Positions 1 to 11,649 of a stretch of 64,000 bases of DNA are shown here, one piece after another; the first letter of the stretch is position 1, and each line of letters opens with the position of its first letter. The notes below the pieces were generated by a model. It was not told where the DNA came from, ran no database searches, and saw only the letters and a program-made list of their open reading frames with translations. The position numbers and the translations under genes are program-made. Location: contig CM017564.1 in the NCBI GenBank assembly GCA_007844125.1, positions 28,513,158 through 28,577,157 of the forward strand, written 5' to 3'. The DNA comes from Sinonovacula constricta (lineage: Eukaryota > Mollusca > Bivalvia > Cardiida > Solecurtidae).

Positions 1-346
1 TGTGTTTATTCATTTTAAAGCATTCACTAGCATATCGGATATCGATTACAATTTAGGGTGTGTAGATTAATTAACGCGATGACTTACACGCTAGAATCAC
101 ATGTGCATAAAAGATGCAAAATTGGGGGGGAAAACAAAACAGTTTTAGGTAAAAGAATACATAGCATTTGCCTGTGTGTATCTGATATATATTTTTTCAT
201 TGTATAGAAGCAGATGATAACCTTTTGCCTTCTTTATTTGCTGAAGAGTATCTAGCCATAGATTTTATCACCTGTGCATTAAATAACGTACATGTGCTAT
301 TACTTATCAACAAATATAGCTTGGTAATGACCACAGGTGTACTTAC

Positions 347-435
347 CGCAGAGACCATCTGTGCAGTGACTGCTACACTCCGAGCAATCTGTTCCGGCAG
401 TGTAGGGTTTGAACTGGTTGGGATATATATTTCCA
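347..435 (-). CDS. CAP gene exon 6 (hinge start)
   Basis: Acceptor TTTCCAG|T and donor TGCG|GTAAGT. It encodes GNIYPNQFKPYTAG followed by four cysteines in 13 residues (CSECSSHCTDGLC), as in the hinge that follows CAP domains in CRISP-like proteins. It leaves in phase 1, so the gene continues left. I see no further exon in bases 1-340. Confidence 0.82.
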
Positions 436-1538
436 CTGGAAACATATGCTGTTGTAAGTTCATACAATTAACGCAAAGATTTAACAGAAATAAAACAGGC
501 GAATTTCGTTTCAGTTGGCAAGGTGTCGTTATCGACGTGAATTAAAGGCCGCCTGTTATGAAAATGGTGAAGAATGTTATTATATATTGCAGAAATATCG
601 ATATGCCACAATCACTATATGCAGATATAATTTCTATCTCTATAGATGGTTAGTTACACTTGTAGCGATACATTTAAATCGGCATTAACAGATCACATTA
701 GTTGGTTTGTATTTGTCTGTTTTCATTCAGAAAATAAAACAACTGTTAAACACTCACGCGGGTCCATAGTTGCAGACGAAGATGGTACCAAATTTGACAT
801 TCTTGCACCTGACGCCTGCACAGCCCACCTTAAACGACTTTGCCCACACCACCTACAAACACAGATGGTAATATGTGTTAAATGAGTAAAACTGTTCAGA
901 TTTTAATTATAAGAAACCTTAAGCCTGGAATGGTGTACAAATCAAATAAATTATATTTACAATGCAGTTATAATGATGTTATTATAAATACATTTAAACT
1001 TTACACCACATGGCGACTGTTATCACATGTACAATTGGCAATATTTTACATTTACAATAATCACATGTCACAATGCAATAGGCAATACTTCATAAACAAA
1101 TAATAAACAAAAATGAACCAAAAGTCATCCATGCTTGTTCGTGTTCTCAAGTTGGATGCAGCCGTGGATAAAATGGCGTAAACACGTAATGTGTTACACG
1201 TCTGCCACTCACTGTTCACGGTACGTGTATACTATATTTTATAGAATAATAAGTGTATGAAACTACCTGTGTGTAATGTCCCACATCGCCGGTCTGCTGG
1301 GCGAATGTTCCCCCGAATGTAAAGTCCTTCTTTTCGCTCGCCCAGGACATGACCGCCCCGGCAGGATCAAGGTTTTCATTGGTGGAGTAGTAGAGGTTCT
1401 GACCGGTATTGAAGCGACCTTTTGGTCAGTGATAATAGAAGGGGATAAGAAGAACATTGATGCAAAGCATCAAAGACGACGCAAAAGTAGGTATTGTACC
1501 AGTAAGAGAAATATGACAAAATAAAAAGAAACACAATG

Positions 1539-1601
<63 letters not shown>

Positions 1602-4600
1602 ATGAATGAATGAATGAATGAATGAATGGATGAATGAATGAATGAATGAATGAATGAATAAATAAATAAATAAATAAATAAAATATTAAATAAATAAATA
1701 AATAAATAAATAATCGAAATAAAACATATTTTACTATCATTATCTGAAGACATTTTTTATTGTGACAACCACGACAGTTTTTGATGTGACATTGGATTTT
1801 TAAGACATTTTTTAAAAAATTATAGCTCATTATGAATCGTATTTCTGATTACCACTTAGATCCTATCGGTGAAAATCTTGGACACATGACTCTGCAGTGG
1901 CAATCAGCAAACGGGATCACAATAGACTCCGCGCTTTAGCGCCTTGTCAGTAGTGAAAGAGCACACGATTGATAAAAAAATCACACTGGCCGAATGTTTA
2001 GCATTTCGATACGTTTAAATTTAAACGATGTTAAAAAAAAACTAGACAGAGAATAACCTCTGTTTCTGTGTATAGGTAATAAAGTGCGATATGTCTATAG
2101 ATAGTTCCCATGTAATATCATAGGGACTGATTAGACAGTTTAAGGCAGCCATCTTTGAAGGCAGAAGCTAATGCAGGCCAAACTCTGAAAATATGTGCTG
2201 TATTAAACTCACAACTGTTTTTAATATACATTTTTCAGTCTATTTTAGTGAATTTTATATCAAATTTAACATCATTTATGAAGTATTTTATATACCAAAA
2301 CCGTATTTTGTAGTAAAGACATACAATCAGAAACGATAAACTGTTCATTTTGTTGAAGGATGAGCCAATAATTTTATTTATTTATGTGTATTAATTCTTT
2401 GTGCATTTATCAATTTTAAAAATAATGCATTCTAAAAATATGAATTTCAAGAGCTATACAATGGTGTAAAGCTTTTATTCTTTGGACCACAAATGAAAAA
2501 ATTACAAGAAAATAAAATTTACGCTTCTTAACAATTCATCCGAAAATCCCTTGAAGTTGACATCAAAGATGACTGCCAAGATAATGGATTTTCACTGATG
2601 TGGAAACTATCTTAAATCTGGGACACAATCATTTTACTTTTTTTTGGAAACAATCGATATCAAGATAGACTGTGGTCCATAATATTTATCGAAGAGTGTC
2701 ACAATGTTCAAAATGTATTTATTTTAATATAAGAAATGATCCAGGAATGTGTATTAGTTGGCTTCAAAGACGTGTTTTTTTGTGTTTTCCTTGCAATGTC
2801 AAGATTAATAAATTAATCCGCAGTTGTTGACATCCGTGTTGAAAGCAACTAAAACACGCACAGAAACATAAACAATTCCTGCTTTAGAGCTGCGTAATGT
2901 TCTGTTCTGTTCGTAATGTAGACATGTATTTCCTTGGATATTAACGATATATTTATATAGCCAAACCAATACAATATTTTTTGGAACGGTACAACTCATA
3001 TCAACACTTGCACATCATAATAAATCCTACGAACTTTTAGATGTTTAGATATTTTGATAAAGTTACATACATACATATGTTTTTTAAAATAATAGAACTT
3101 AACCAAATCCGTTCATAAAGGCGTAACAGTAAGAAACCGTATTTACCGATCGCCTGACGAAGAGGACCTTCGTCATGTCCGGACGGACATGTTGACCCCC
3201 ATTTCTCTGCCAGCATCGCCAACTCATCGTCCCAGCTCTACAACAAGAAAACCGTTGATACGAAGCATCAAAGGCGACGCAAACAATTAAAACAAATTTT
3301 AAAAAAATTGTGAAATACATTTTTAAACTCAATTAAAGATGGTATCGGGCATCTTTCTTTACTCAAATACTTGTAAATAAACAATAAAAAAATAAAAGAA
3401 AATAAAACTCCATGTACCGAATTATGACCCGTATTTTACAGGGTTATGAAACATTCTCTCACCAGAGGGCGTGCTACACAAGTTTCGCTTACACCTCAAT
3501 CTGATCACCTCGGCCTTTATGCTATGCAAGAGACCTCTGACATAATAAGGCGCCATCTTGGATCTACTTTGTGTGTCTTAGTTTTAATACTGGGTATTTA
3601 ATGTTGACTTTTCAATTTTCCGTAAATCATATAGATTGTATTGATAAAAAAAATCGTTGTTATTGCAAGATATACTCAACTAAATGATATATATATAATT
3701 TGTTACTTTCTCGCGAACGGACACTGTTTCATAACTCAGGCGACGCACTTTGGTGTATTCTAGAGCTATATACGAGGTGTATTTTACGAACCATACAGAA
3801 ATACCCGAAGTTTTACGATTGGCTTACACCTCTGTCAACGCCCGGTGTACAAGATTCTTGTACAAAATATAAATAATGAATAAAATGCTCGTGAGATTAT
3901 TTTGATCTCTGTATATTTTACTTAAAATGAAAATGGGTATTTTTATTTTTTTTAGAACAATGTTTAAGATATATTTTAATCCAAATTTTCGGTGAACTAT
4001 TTTGCGACATGTGACGATAGAATATCACGTGTATGAGAACTACTTTTCCCGGCGTTGACAGAGGTGTAAGCGAAACTTTTGTAGCACGCCCTCTGGTGAG
4101 AGAATGGGTTATGAAAGTCCGCAAAACAGACTTTTCCTCTGTGCAAATTTCAGTGAACATTCCATTTATAGCGCGTGGCCAATAAAAATGTTATCACAAT
4201 CATGAATAGCTAGTTAAAATAAAAAAAATGCTGGAAAGTTAGAAGGATGCAGCACATGGTATGCCATATTTGCAACCAATATGACATCTGGTGAATAATA
4301 TATACATGTATATATTATCTATTAATTTAATGCTTCGCTATGTTTTTTGCGACAGTGTGTGTCAAACTTCAAATATTCGTAAATTTAAAATAAAACAGTC
4401 CAACCTTTCTGTTTCACAATTTAGTTTCCTTATCTGCATAATGCACTTGCCTCATGCAGATGCCGCTGACAGACACTTAAAACTTCATTCTGACTACTGT
4501 TCATGTAACAATATCCCGAGATCTTAAGTTCAAAGCATTGTATTGTTTACATGGTACTATTTATGCGTGTTAAAAAAAGCCCAGTAGTGAGTGGGTTATC

Positions 4601-7600
4601 CCTTATTTTTATGTATCAATGGATTGTAGGCGTTTTAGGCACGTGTGGTTTAAAGATTTCTAAGCACGAAATAATGTACATACCGATTTAAATAGACTTG
4701 TGACAGTATTAACAACGGACAGTCATATTACATTATTAAGCTTTTGCCCTTTTCATTTTTCCTGAACATTTCGATTGTGTAGTCGACAAGCCAATCGCGC
4801 GTCAGAATTACTAAATTATAATTTAAAAATTTCTTACCATCTTTAACATATCAGTTGCATCTTCCGCCATCCGGAAGTCATTGTGGGCTTTCACTATCTT
4901 ATCCTGGTCCTCTCCGGAAAGAGCTGAAATGCATTCATTAAATAAAAAATGCGGTTATTGCATCGATACAGAAAGTAGCAATACGAACACCTCGGACAAT
5001 TCACGAATCATCTCTCAGATCAATCGGAACTTCTCGAGTAAAATCCTCCTCGGGACAATCATCCCTTGCACGTACTTGGTGCAATGATACTTGCTCAAAT
5101 CACGATCGTTTTGTTCGCCGGAAGTCGGAAGAACATCCCTAAAATGTAGTTCGCAAAAACATAAATAATGCCATCGTTTGACAGCTGCGTGTCTGCTGCA
5201 GTAGGTAAATTCAAATTGATTTTTTTTAACTTGAAGCCGCCACAAATTGAAGTTCTACAGGCATTGTACTGTAGTAAGCTGTCATCCGAGCTGCCATCTT
5301 TATTTTGACGTCCGTCACAAAAGAAGTCCCATTTAGGGAAATGGCCAATGTAATTAGGTTACCTACATACATGATTCGTGAATTATCCGAGGTGTTCCGA
5401 TTGCTGTCGGATACAACCTTTAATAAACAAATGTCGGTAAGTATTAGTAATAATTAAATCTTGTAAAAGTAATCTATATTTTTTAATATATTTCCAGATT
5501 TCTAATATGATTTATTAGCGATTATGTAAACGTTATGCTTGTATAATATGTAAGCTACTTACGGATCACTTTCAGAAGATTGGGCGATGGTTCGAGGCAT
5601 GCGGTGTGTTTACCTGGTATGGCGGGGGATTGGTACTTCATGGCGCACTGCATGTGACAAGGCAGGGTTGATGGTAATAGTAGTGAATACAGTAGGTAAG
5701 GGATTTTTCAACATCTCCCATTTTAAAAATATTAATATGACAGTTTAACATATTGTGGCCAATCGTTTCGAGTAAACACAGAATTATGTTGTACATAAGG
5801 TTGGGGTTAAAATACTATATTTTCTAACTCAATGTTAAGCATATTAACATCACTGAAATGGTTGTTTCGTTTGTCGACGTTTAAATCATTTTCCCCACTT
5901 ATATAGAAGAAATTGCACGAAGAGAACAGAGAAAGGTCTGGAGAAAAAACGGCATGCACGTTATAACACGTTTTGTCTTTTAATTAGCGGCACATTAAGC
6001 CGGATAAATACGATAATATTATTTATATTAAATTATAATATTAAAAAAAATCCGAAGTTCATTTGCACATTCAGATGAGTAATGCAGAATTTTTTCTTCA
6101 AACCACAAACATTATTTACTGAGTGCCGCTTGTTTCGCGCCTTTAAACAAACTGGAGGATATGAAGCGACAGTGGCAGTCTGTCCAGTCAGAGTCGTCCA
6201 TCCTAAAACACATACAGCTGGAACTTTTCTCTGCTGTTTTTGAAATTTTCAGCCCCCATCTTGCGTTCGTGTCCTTCCGCGAAGATGATGCAACAAAGTC
6301 TCGACAACCAATCTTTACTGAGTAGTTAAAAGTTACTCATTCGGCTTCTCCACATTGCTGTTTAGTTCAGCGTACTTAAGTCTTTTCCTTCGTTTGAATC
6401 AGCACATCTTTCATTCCAAGCTGTGTCTTTCTGCACCCTTCACGTAAAGCTGTCTTTCTGCACCCTTTACGCCAAGCTGTGTCTTCCTGCACCCTTCACG
6501 TAATGCTGTGTCTTCCTGCACCCTTCACGTAATGCTGTGTCTTTCTGCACCCTTCACGTAATGCTGTGTCTTTCTGCACCCTTCACGTAATGCTGTGTCT
6601 TCCTGCACCCTTCACGTAATGCTGTGTCTTCCTGCACCCTTCACGTAATGCTGTGTCTTTCTGCACCCTTCACGTAATGCTGTGTCTTTCTGCACCCTTC
6701 ACGTAATGCTGTGTCTTCCTGCACCCTTCACGTAATGCTGTGTCTTTCTGCACCCTTCACGTAATGCTGTGTCTTCCTGCACCCTTCACGTAATGCTGTG
6801 TCTTTCTGCACCCTTCACGTAATGCTGTGTCTTCTTGCACCCTTCACGCCAAGCTGTGTCTTCCTGCACCCTTCACTTCATGCTAGGGTTAGCCTTCCTT
6901 TGTTGACTTTTTTTTCTTTCCCTGTTCATGGTGTTGGCAATATGTCGCAGCACTTTGTCACGCCTCCACGACAATTTACGTAACGTTACTCAAAGCATTT
7001 GCTGTTCTAGCCTTCGAATATAATTTGAACGATAAAACGAACAAAGATGTTAGATTTTATTTTTATATTTACCGGGAAAGTTTATAAATTTAATTTTAAA
7101 CATCAATCCCTGTGCGTAGGCCTATTTTACAAATGCATTGCATGAAAAAGTACACGAGTAAACATTATTTCGGAAGAATGTACATCATTCTCAAGTACTC
7201 TGCATGTCACCGGCCGACTCTCGCATATCAATGGACCTTCTTTCAAAACATCCAGCCTGCTAGTTATTATAAGACTATCAGTGAATTATATAGTATTTTG
7301 ACTTAACGACTGTATACACCAACAAATAGCGCGACGATAAAAAATGATTAAAAATCGTATATTGTATTGTAACGCAGGCCGGCGCTACCAAACGGTCACC
7401 CATCCGTACACCGGCCACGGCACCGTTGCTTAACCGCGCAAATCGGGAAGCCGCTTAAACCACGTCGCTAAAGAGTTAACCCAGCACCGAGGCTGGTTTG
7501 AAACGCTTATATTTCTACCCCTGCGGTCGTTACATTACTTCCCCCTCCGAGAAGTCTCGTCCCGAGACTTGGCCTGGGAAGTTCCGTGGGCACGCAACTC

Positions 7601-9209
7601 CAGTCCTGCAGTTGACTATCCCACCGCTGCCACCAATGTAACGCAGGCCGGCGCTCCCCAACGGTCACCCATCCGTACACCGGCCACGGCACCGTTGCTT
7701 AACCGCGCAAATCGGGAAGCCGCTTAAACCACGTCGCTAAAGAGTTAACCCAGCAGCGAGGCTGGTTTGAAGCGCTTATATTTCTACCCCTGCGGTCGTT
7801 ACAGTATTTTTTCAGCAAATTATTTTTCAGGTTTCAGTAAAGTTTTTGTCACAAACTAACAGGATACTATATTGTATTTTCTGCCAATGGGGTATATTAG
7901 TGAAATGAAAACTGTCTCCATAGTTAAATAATACCCGAGATAGTCCAAATAGTAAGTAGATCCTTTTAGTTGGAATATTTTTTGACTTTATCACCTTTTC
8001 CTTTTAAAGATGGTGCAAGAAAAAATGGTGAAATGACTTGCTTTTGCATAAATTTAAGCTTAAAATCCATCGACATACTTATTGAGATATATTATTTAAA
8101 CACGAAAAAGGAGGTGTTTGTTGATGATGGTCAACCTAGGTATCACAAAGAAGACATAAAATTCAACATTCACACCAAAGAGTGCAAGCATATAAACCGA
8201 GTATTCCAGATAAAAGGTGATATTTCAGGGGAGACTATTCACTAACGTCGCTCATAAGATTCCGGTTTCAGTTTTTATGTAGAATATGTACAAAGAATTG
8301 ATTCGAATGCATATCATTAAATGTTTCACGAACTAATAAGATACTATTTTCTTTGGTGAAAACAATCGAATAAAACCAAATCGAATTATAAAATCGTTGT
8401 TTACCTTAAAAATGCTATTTGATTGCCGTTCACAAATATTTCTTTAGTTGAACTTGCGGATTTAGGTTTAACAACGAGAATAATATACAAAAGGTATCAA
8501 GAAAAAAAACGACCGTTACTTATGACTGAGAAATTCAAGATCGCAACAAAAACAACAGCTATCAGTGTTTAATATCTCACAATATACTGCACTATTTTGT
8601 GGCCGAATGCCGAAATAAACAGTAATACAAGTTCTTTGCGTAATTACATTAATTCACTGAAAACAATGTTTTGATTATTTTATCCAGCCATATAAGAAAG
8701 TGATTCACTTACCTGACTTGCATCGGCCTGAATGTAGAAACTACACACAAATGCAAAAACCTGGAAATATAAATGCCAATAACCTATCTAAAATATTGTG
8801 AAAAGGAAATTAATAACTATGCAGTAATGATTGTAAAACTAATGGCACGGAAGCATAACTATCCGTACACGCTTTACTTCAATAGCGTTGCAACGTTAAT
8901 ACTACCTAAAGCATAGATATAATACGCACATTTTCAAAGCCAAATTAAAGAAGTGATCATGCTGTCGTTGACATCAAGCCTCTTGGAAACTTGTTAAAAA
9001 ATCACACAAAAACATATGTTTAAACATCTTTCATTTTCTGTTTTAATTTAACTGAATTCAAACTAAGCACATGAATAGTGCTAAAACACATTTAGATATC
9101 AGTTACCGTTAATGTCTTCATCGTCAAACACAATGAAGTGTCCACTTGGTAAGCAGCTGTTACTCTGTATAGAAAGCAAAACGTACAGCAGTAATGTGTA
9201 CTGTCGCAT
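347..9209 (-). CDS. Secreted CAP/SCP-domain protein (CRISP/antigen-5/PR-1 superfamily), 3' end outside window
   Basis: Six exons join in phase: 9107-9209, 4838-4923, 3147-3237, 1267-1418, 758-852, 347-435 (205 complete codons). A hydrophobic leader (about residues 1-19) implies secretion. The CAP domain runs from VKAHNDFR (45-52) through WDDELA (65-70), CPSGHDE (80-86), GQNLYYS (99-105) and GHYTQVVW (140-147) to FVCNYGPAGN (169-178), the last two being CAP signature motifs. A Cys-rich start of a hinge follows (Cys193, 196, 200, 205). The CAP cavity tetrad appears as His84, Gln100, Glu122, His141, so the usual Glu of the GEN motif is Gln; some family members share this. CAP proteins act outside cells in varied roles, some binding lipids; no specific function can be assigned. 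The last exon ends in phase 1 at a good donor, so more coding sequence lies left of base 347. Confidence 0.9.
758..852 (-). CDS. CAP gene exon 5
   Basis: Acceptor TTTGTAG|GTG and donor CCCGC|GTGAGT. It encodes VVWAKSFKVGCAGVRC, then TIFVCNYGP, the second CAP signature with its conserved Cys171. Phase 0 in, phase 2 out. Confidence 0.9.
1267..1418 (-). CDS. CAP gene exon 4
   Basis: Acceptor AAAAG|GT and donor CACAG|GTAG. It encodes residues 95-144: GQNLYYS (Gln100 where Glu is usual), SWASEKKDF (Glu122) and GDVGHYTQ (His141). The incoming split codon is completed as Gly94. It leaves in phase 0. Confidence 0.9.
1540..1716. repeat. (AAAT)n/(AATG)n microsatellite
   Basis: A run of aaat repeats, then aatg repeats, then aaat again, in CAP intron 3. 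The open frames across it are low-complexity artefacts. Confidence 0.97.
2098..2614. mobile_element. Short inverted-repeat (MITE-like) element, copy 1
   Basis: The ends are TAGATAGTTCCCATG and, inverted, TGGAAACTATCTTA. The interior is non-coding and matches the element at 37096-37622 over its full length (for example the shared cagccatctttgaaggcag). The two-copy match defines the boundaries. The superfamily is not determined. It lies in CAP intron 3. Confidence 0.75.
3147..3237 (-). CDS. CAP gene exon 3
   Basis: Acceptor TTGTAG|AGC and donor ATCG|GTAAAT. It encodes SWDDELAMLAEKWGSTC and then SGHDE; His84 is the first CAP cavity histidine. Phase 0 in, phase 1 out. Confidence 0.88.
3452..4106. 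mobile_element. Mutator-like MITE with 10-bp target-site duplication
   Basis: The first and last ~46 bases are near-perfect inverted repeats (cattctctcaccagagggcg... at the left). Both ends are flanked by the direct repeat GGTTATGAAA (3442-3451 and 4107-4116). A 9-11 bp duplication with long terminal inverted repeats is typical of the Mutator/MULE superfamily. It encodes no transposase. An internal stretch near 3820-3840 repeats part of the terminal repeat inverted. It sits in CAP intron 2. Confidence 0.85.
4838..4923 (-). CDS. CAP gene exon 2
   Basis: Acceptor TTTCAG|CT and donor ATG|GTAAGA. It encodes residues 36-63, including the first CAP helix VKAHNDFR. It enters in phase 1 and leaves in phase 0. 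Confidence 0.88.
4955..5425. mobile_element. Inverted-repeat element beside CAP exon 2
   Basis: The sequence caatacgaacacctcggaca near 4979 recurs inverted near 5390, giving at least 35 bp of good inverted repeat with weaker similarity beyond. About 350 bp lie between. No coding capacity or clear target duplication was found. It starts about 30 bp from the acceptor of CAP exon 2. Confidence 0.6.
6418..6883. repeat. 29-bp minisatellite (~16 units)
   Basis: The unit is tgctgtgtct + ttctgcaccc + ttcacgtaa, repeated with few changes; a ttt/ttc alternation distinguishes unit types. It is in CAP intron 1 and does not touch an exon. Confidence 0.95.
7368..7803 (-). mobile_element. TRIM (terminal-repeat retrotransposon in miniature)
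   Basis: Two 167-bp direct repeats (7368-7534 and 7637-7803) differ at only four positions. Each starts TG and ends CA, with TGTAACG/CGTTACA inverted tips. The 102-bp internal region, read on the minus strand, begins two bases after the LTR with a primer-binding-like TGGTGGCAGCGGTGGGA. It ends with a polypurine tract GGAGGGGGAAG (7538-7548). The flanks share GTAT (7364-7367, 7804-7807), consistent with a 4-bp duplication. There is no coding sequence, so it needs enzymes from another element. It is GC-rich compared with its surroundings. Confidence 0.85.
7890..8262. repeat. Dispersed repeat E, copy 1
   Basis: It matches 43575-43940 in the same orientation (shared tccttttagttggaat and gatgatggt.aacc.a.gtatcac). 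One open frame here is not kept in the other copy, so it is not a gene. The rest of CAP intron 1 (8263-9106) is otherwise unremarkable. Confidence 0.7.
8713..8760 (-). other. Possible cryptic or alternative 48-nt exon in CAP intron 1
   Basis: The segment lies between ATATTTCCAG and a perfect donor CAG|GTAAGT. One frame reads VFAFVCSFYIQADASQ, which resembles a signal-peptide end. Spliced between exons 1 and 2 it would create an in-frame stop, so it does not fit the main transcript. It could be an untranslated or alternative first-exon piece, or chance. Confidence 0.3.
9107..9209 (-). CDS. CAP gene exon 1 (signal peptide)
   Basis: The ATG is at 9207-9209 on the minus strand, followed by MRQYTLLLYVLLSIQSNSC, a typical signal peptide, then a short acidic stretch (FDDEDIN). 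The donor is AACG|GTAACT. The exon ends in phase 1, matching exon 2, and G+CT makes Ala35. The start was chosen because it is the first Met of the hydrophobic leader. A 5' UTR exon further right cannot be excluded. Confidence 0.75.
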
Positions 9210-10214
9210 GATGTAGCTAATATATAGGCACGAGCGTAACTGGTGGGGAAATGAATCGTAGGCGTTTCCTAGCTACGTGGTCCGGAGACTTCGAGATCAC
9301 ATGTTCTTGGAATATTTTATTTTACAGCTTACTGTGCATTCTGTCACGTTTTCGCGCATTTGTTTAAAAAAATATGCCTGAACATGTGACATCTTGCACG
9401 TACAGCATCGTTTTGATCATTTATTTACTGATAGAAAGAGATGATACACTGACGTGGGCAAAATACCTAGATTTTTCTTCATTCATAAGAAACTTTTAGA
9501 TTTGTACCTAAAGTCTATTGGCTACGCAAATGAAAGCAGCCCAGCAGATTCACATTTGCGAACTTAGCGAAAATTAGTTCCGTGGAAAGGTGGCGCGTTC
9601 AATCACAGGACGATGTATATCAAAGCTTCTAGGTTGGCATGCACAATGGAGACACACAAAAACGCTTTGGAAAAAAGGGTTATGGTAACGGCACTGTTAA
9701 TTACTGCCGTCCTAGGTTTATGTGAGTGTTGCCAATATAGCAATAAAAACACTTTCAGAACAGGATGAATCCTTTTTATATGGAGCACGGTTAGCTAGTT
9801 TGTTGTGAAGTCCACTTCCATTGTGAAAAAATAAATACAAATTAATGACAAATAAAATCGTGTAATTCTTGGCTTCACACTGTCAACTCAATGAGCTTAC
9901 GAGAAATATCCTGACAAAGAGATATACGGCATTGGTGAAGCTTGGAAACGTCCATTGTATTTGTCACTGTAACATATGTTTCTTCGCATTTTAATTTACA
10001 AAATTTATTGACATATTATTTTGAAAAGAAACTTGTACGAACAAGACTCCAACAGATATTAAATTTTAGAGTCGGACAATAATTATATTTTACATTATGA
10101 ATAATTCTTACTTACTAATAAGTATCCACTTTTGTAAATCATAAAACCCTACAAGTAAAGGTTGCCAATACATATTTTTATTTATTATGTTCACTGAATA
10201 TAAATAGCATTAAC
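9210..10214. other. CAP gene upstream region, nothing recognised
   Basis: It should hold the CAP promoter and 5' UTR. TATATA near 9222 is too close to the ATG to be a usable TATA box for that start. No coding or repeat structure is evident. Confidence 0.5.
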
Positions 10215-10425
10215 GAGATACATGGTTAGGCATACAACAATGATGGATCCAGGGGGTTGGGATTGGGGAAACATCCCCCACTCTTTCTGCTCTGCCACAT
10301 GCGCAAGGCTTAGGCCAGATTGACAAGTCGATAGACAAATTATGCAAGCGAACGTGGCTTGAACCCACGAGGTTAGTGGCTAAGCAGTCAGAGGAGTTAC
10401 TAGCCGGCGACGGATAAATCTGCCA
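10215..10425 (-). mobile_element. Degenerate SINE A fragment
   Basis: The right end (gcttgaacccacgaggttag, then aagcagtcagaggagttac) matches the tRNA-like head shared by the SINE at 63385-63520. The left part is poorly preserved. Confidence 0.5.
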
Positions 10426-11094
10426 TTCACGACTAAACATGCAAAGTGTGCACTTGTATCCAGTTTTGTGAAGATTTGTGCACACCCAGATATTATGGTA
10501 ACACTGATTATTAATCACATCTGCAGCCGTTAACATTCATTGAAAATGGTATGTTATTACTTAGTTTCAATTAAGTCGCTGCTAATTGGCAATGTTGTCA
10601 AGTGATGCAACAAGTGGTGAGGATGAAAGAAGATCAAAGTATAGATACCGCATTGTTTGCAGTTTGTAAGAGAAAGTTGTTCCACTTATATGACAATTAG
10701 CAGGCCAAATTATCAGAGCACATAAGAATGACATGGTATGCTTGCTATTAACTTTCGTAACGTAAGATAGAAGTAGGAAATGGTGAGAAAAAATGTGATA
10801 TTGGTGACATTTAAATAGCATTTTTTATACAATGCAGAGTTATATGCTAGCGAGCAAGTTATTTAGATCAAAGCCATAATTGGAAGTAATAATTGTCGAT
10901 GATTGTTGGAGTTTCGTTCACATGGGAAAAAAAATGTAATAAATCTTGAACGTGGAGCAGAAACCTGGTCTGTGTCGTATTTAATATAACTAGGAACAAT
11001 AAACGCATTGAAGCAAGGCAACAAAGAATGTAAACATGTTTTAAAGGTGGTATTCGACAGTTAGGACCAGATTTTGTCTCTCCAAATAAATTAT
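10426..11094. other. Non-coding stretch, nothing recognised
   Basis: AT-rich sequence with short chance open frames only. Confidence 0.5.
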
Positions 11095-11330
11095 TGTTGC
11101 CTGAAAATATCACGCAAAATGCTGATTATTGATGTCCTACATCAGTGTGAAAAGTGAAGCATAACACATCACTCGTCATTACAAATAGGTATTTCCTATC
11201 TAAGCCACGTTGCACAGTAAACTAAGAAAACTACATGACCCCTAACTTTATATAATCATTCGGGTAATCCGCTTTGACGTCGATGTCTATTTTTAGAAAT
11301 CGCAATAATGCTTATTTATAGTTTTAGAAA
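11095..11330. repeat. Dispersed repeat D, copy 1
   Basis: It shares an ordered set of blocks with 31680-31922 (same orientation) and 18018-18252 (inverted): gcaaaatgctg, atttcctatctaagccac, tcgggtaatccgctttgacg, aataatgcttatttatag. It is non-coding. Confidence 0.75.
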
Positions 11331-11649
11331 CAAGTGGTTTAGTTCATGATTTCTACTGTCTTACAATTTAAACAATGTTCAAATTCGTCTTGCGTTAGAC
11401 TTAGGTTTTACTTTTTGCAATTACAATTCCCCATATCCAGGTTTATGTTTATTTAATGAAGACAAACTGTCGGATACCAACAGTAAACAAAAACAAAAAT
11501 ACCATTTGACACATGACAAAATGACGAAAATCCAATTAATAGAAAACCTTACTATAAATTCGTTTAACCAATGTGAGCTGTTTACCGAGCACTGAGCTTT
11601 TCCACACGACAGTGGCTGACCGATGCGAATTGTTCACTGGCGAAAGTTA

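Noticed and set aside
1376..1830. Phe/Ile/Tyr-rich minus-strand open frames
   Set aside because: Translations of the AAAT/AATG microsatellite.
7970..8245. 91-residue plus-strand open frame as a gene
   Set aside because: It lies in dispersed repeat E; the other copy at 43575-43940 has stops and indels in this frame.
9220..9232. TATA box of the CAP gene
   Set aside because: It lies within ~20 bp of the start codon, so the predicted transcription start would fall inside the coding sequence.
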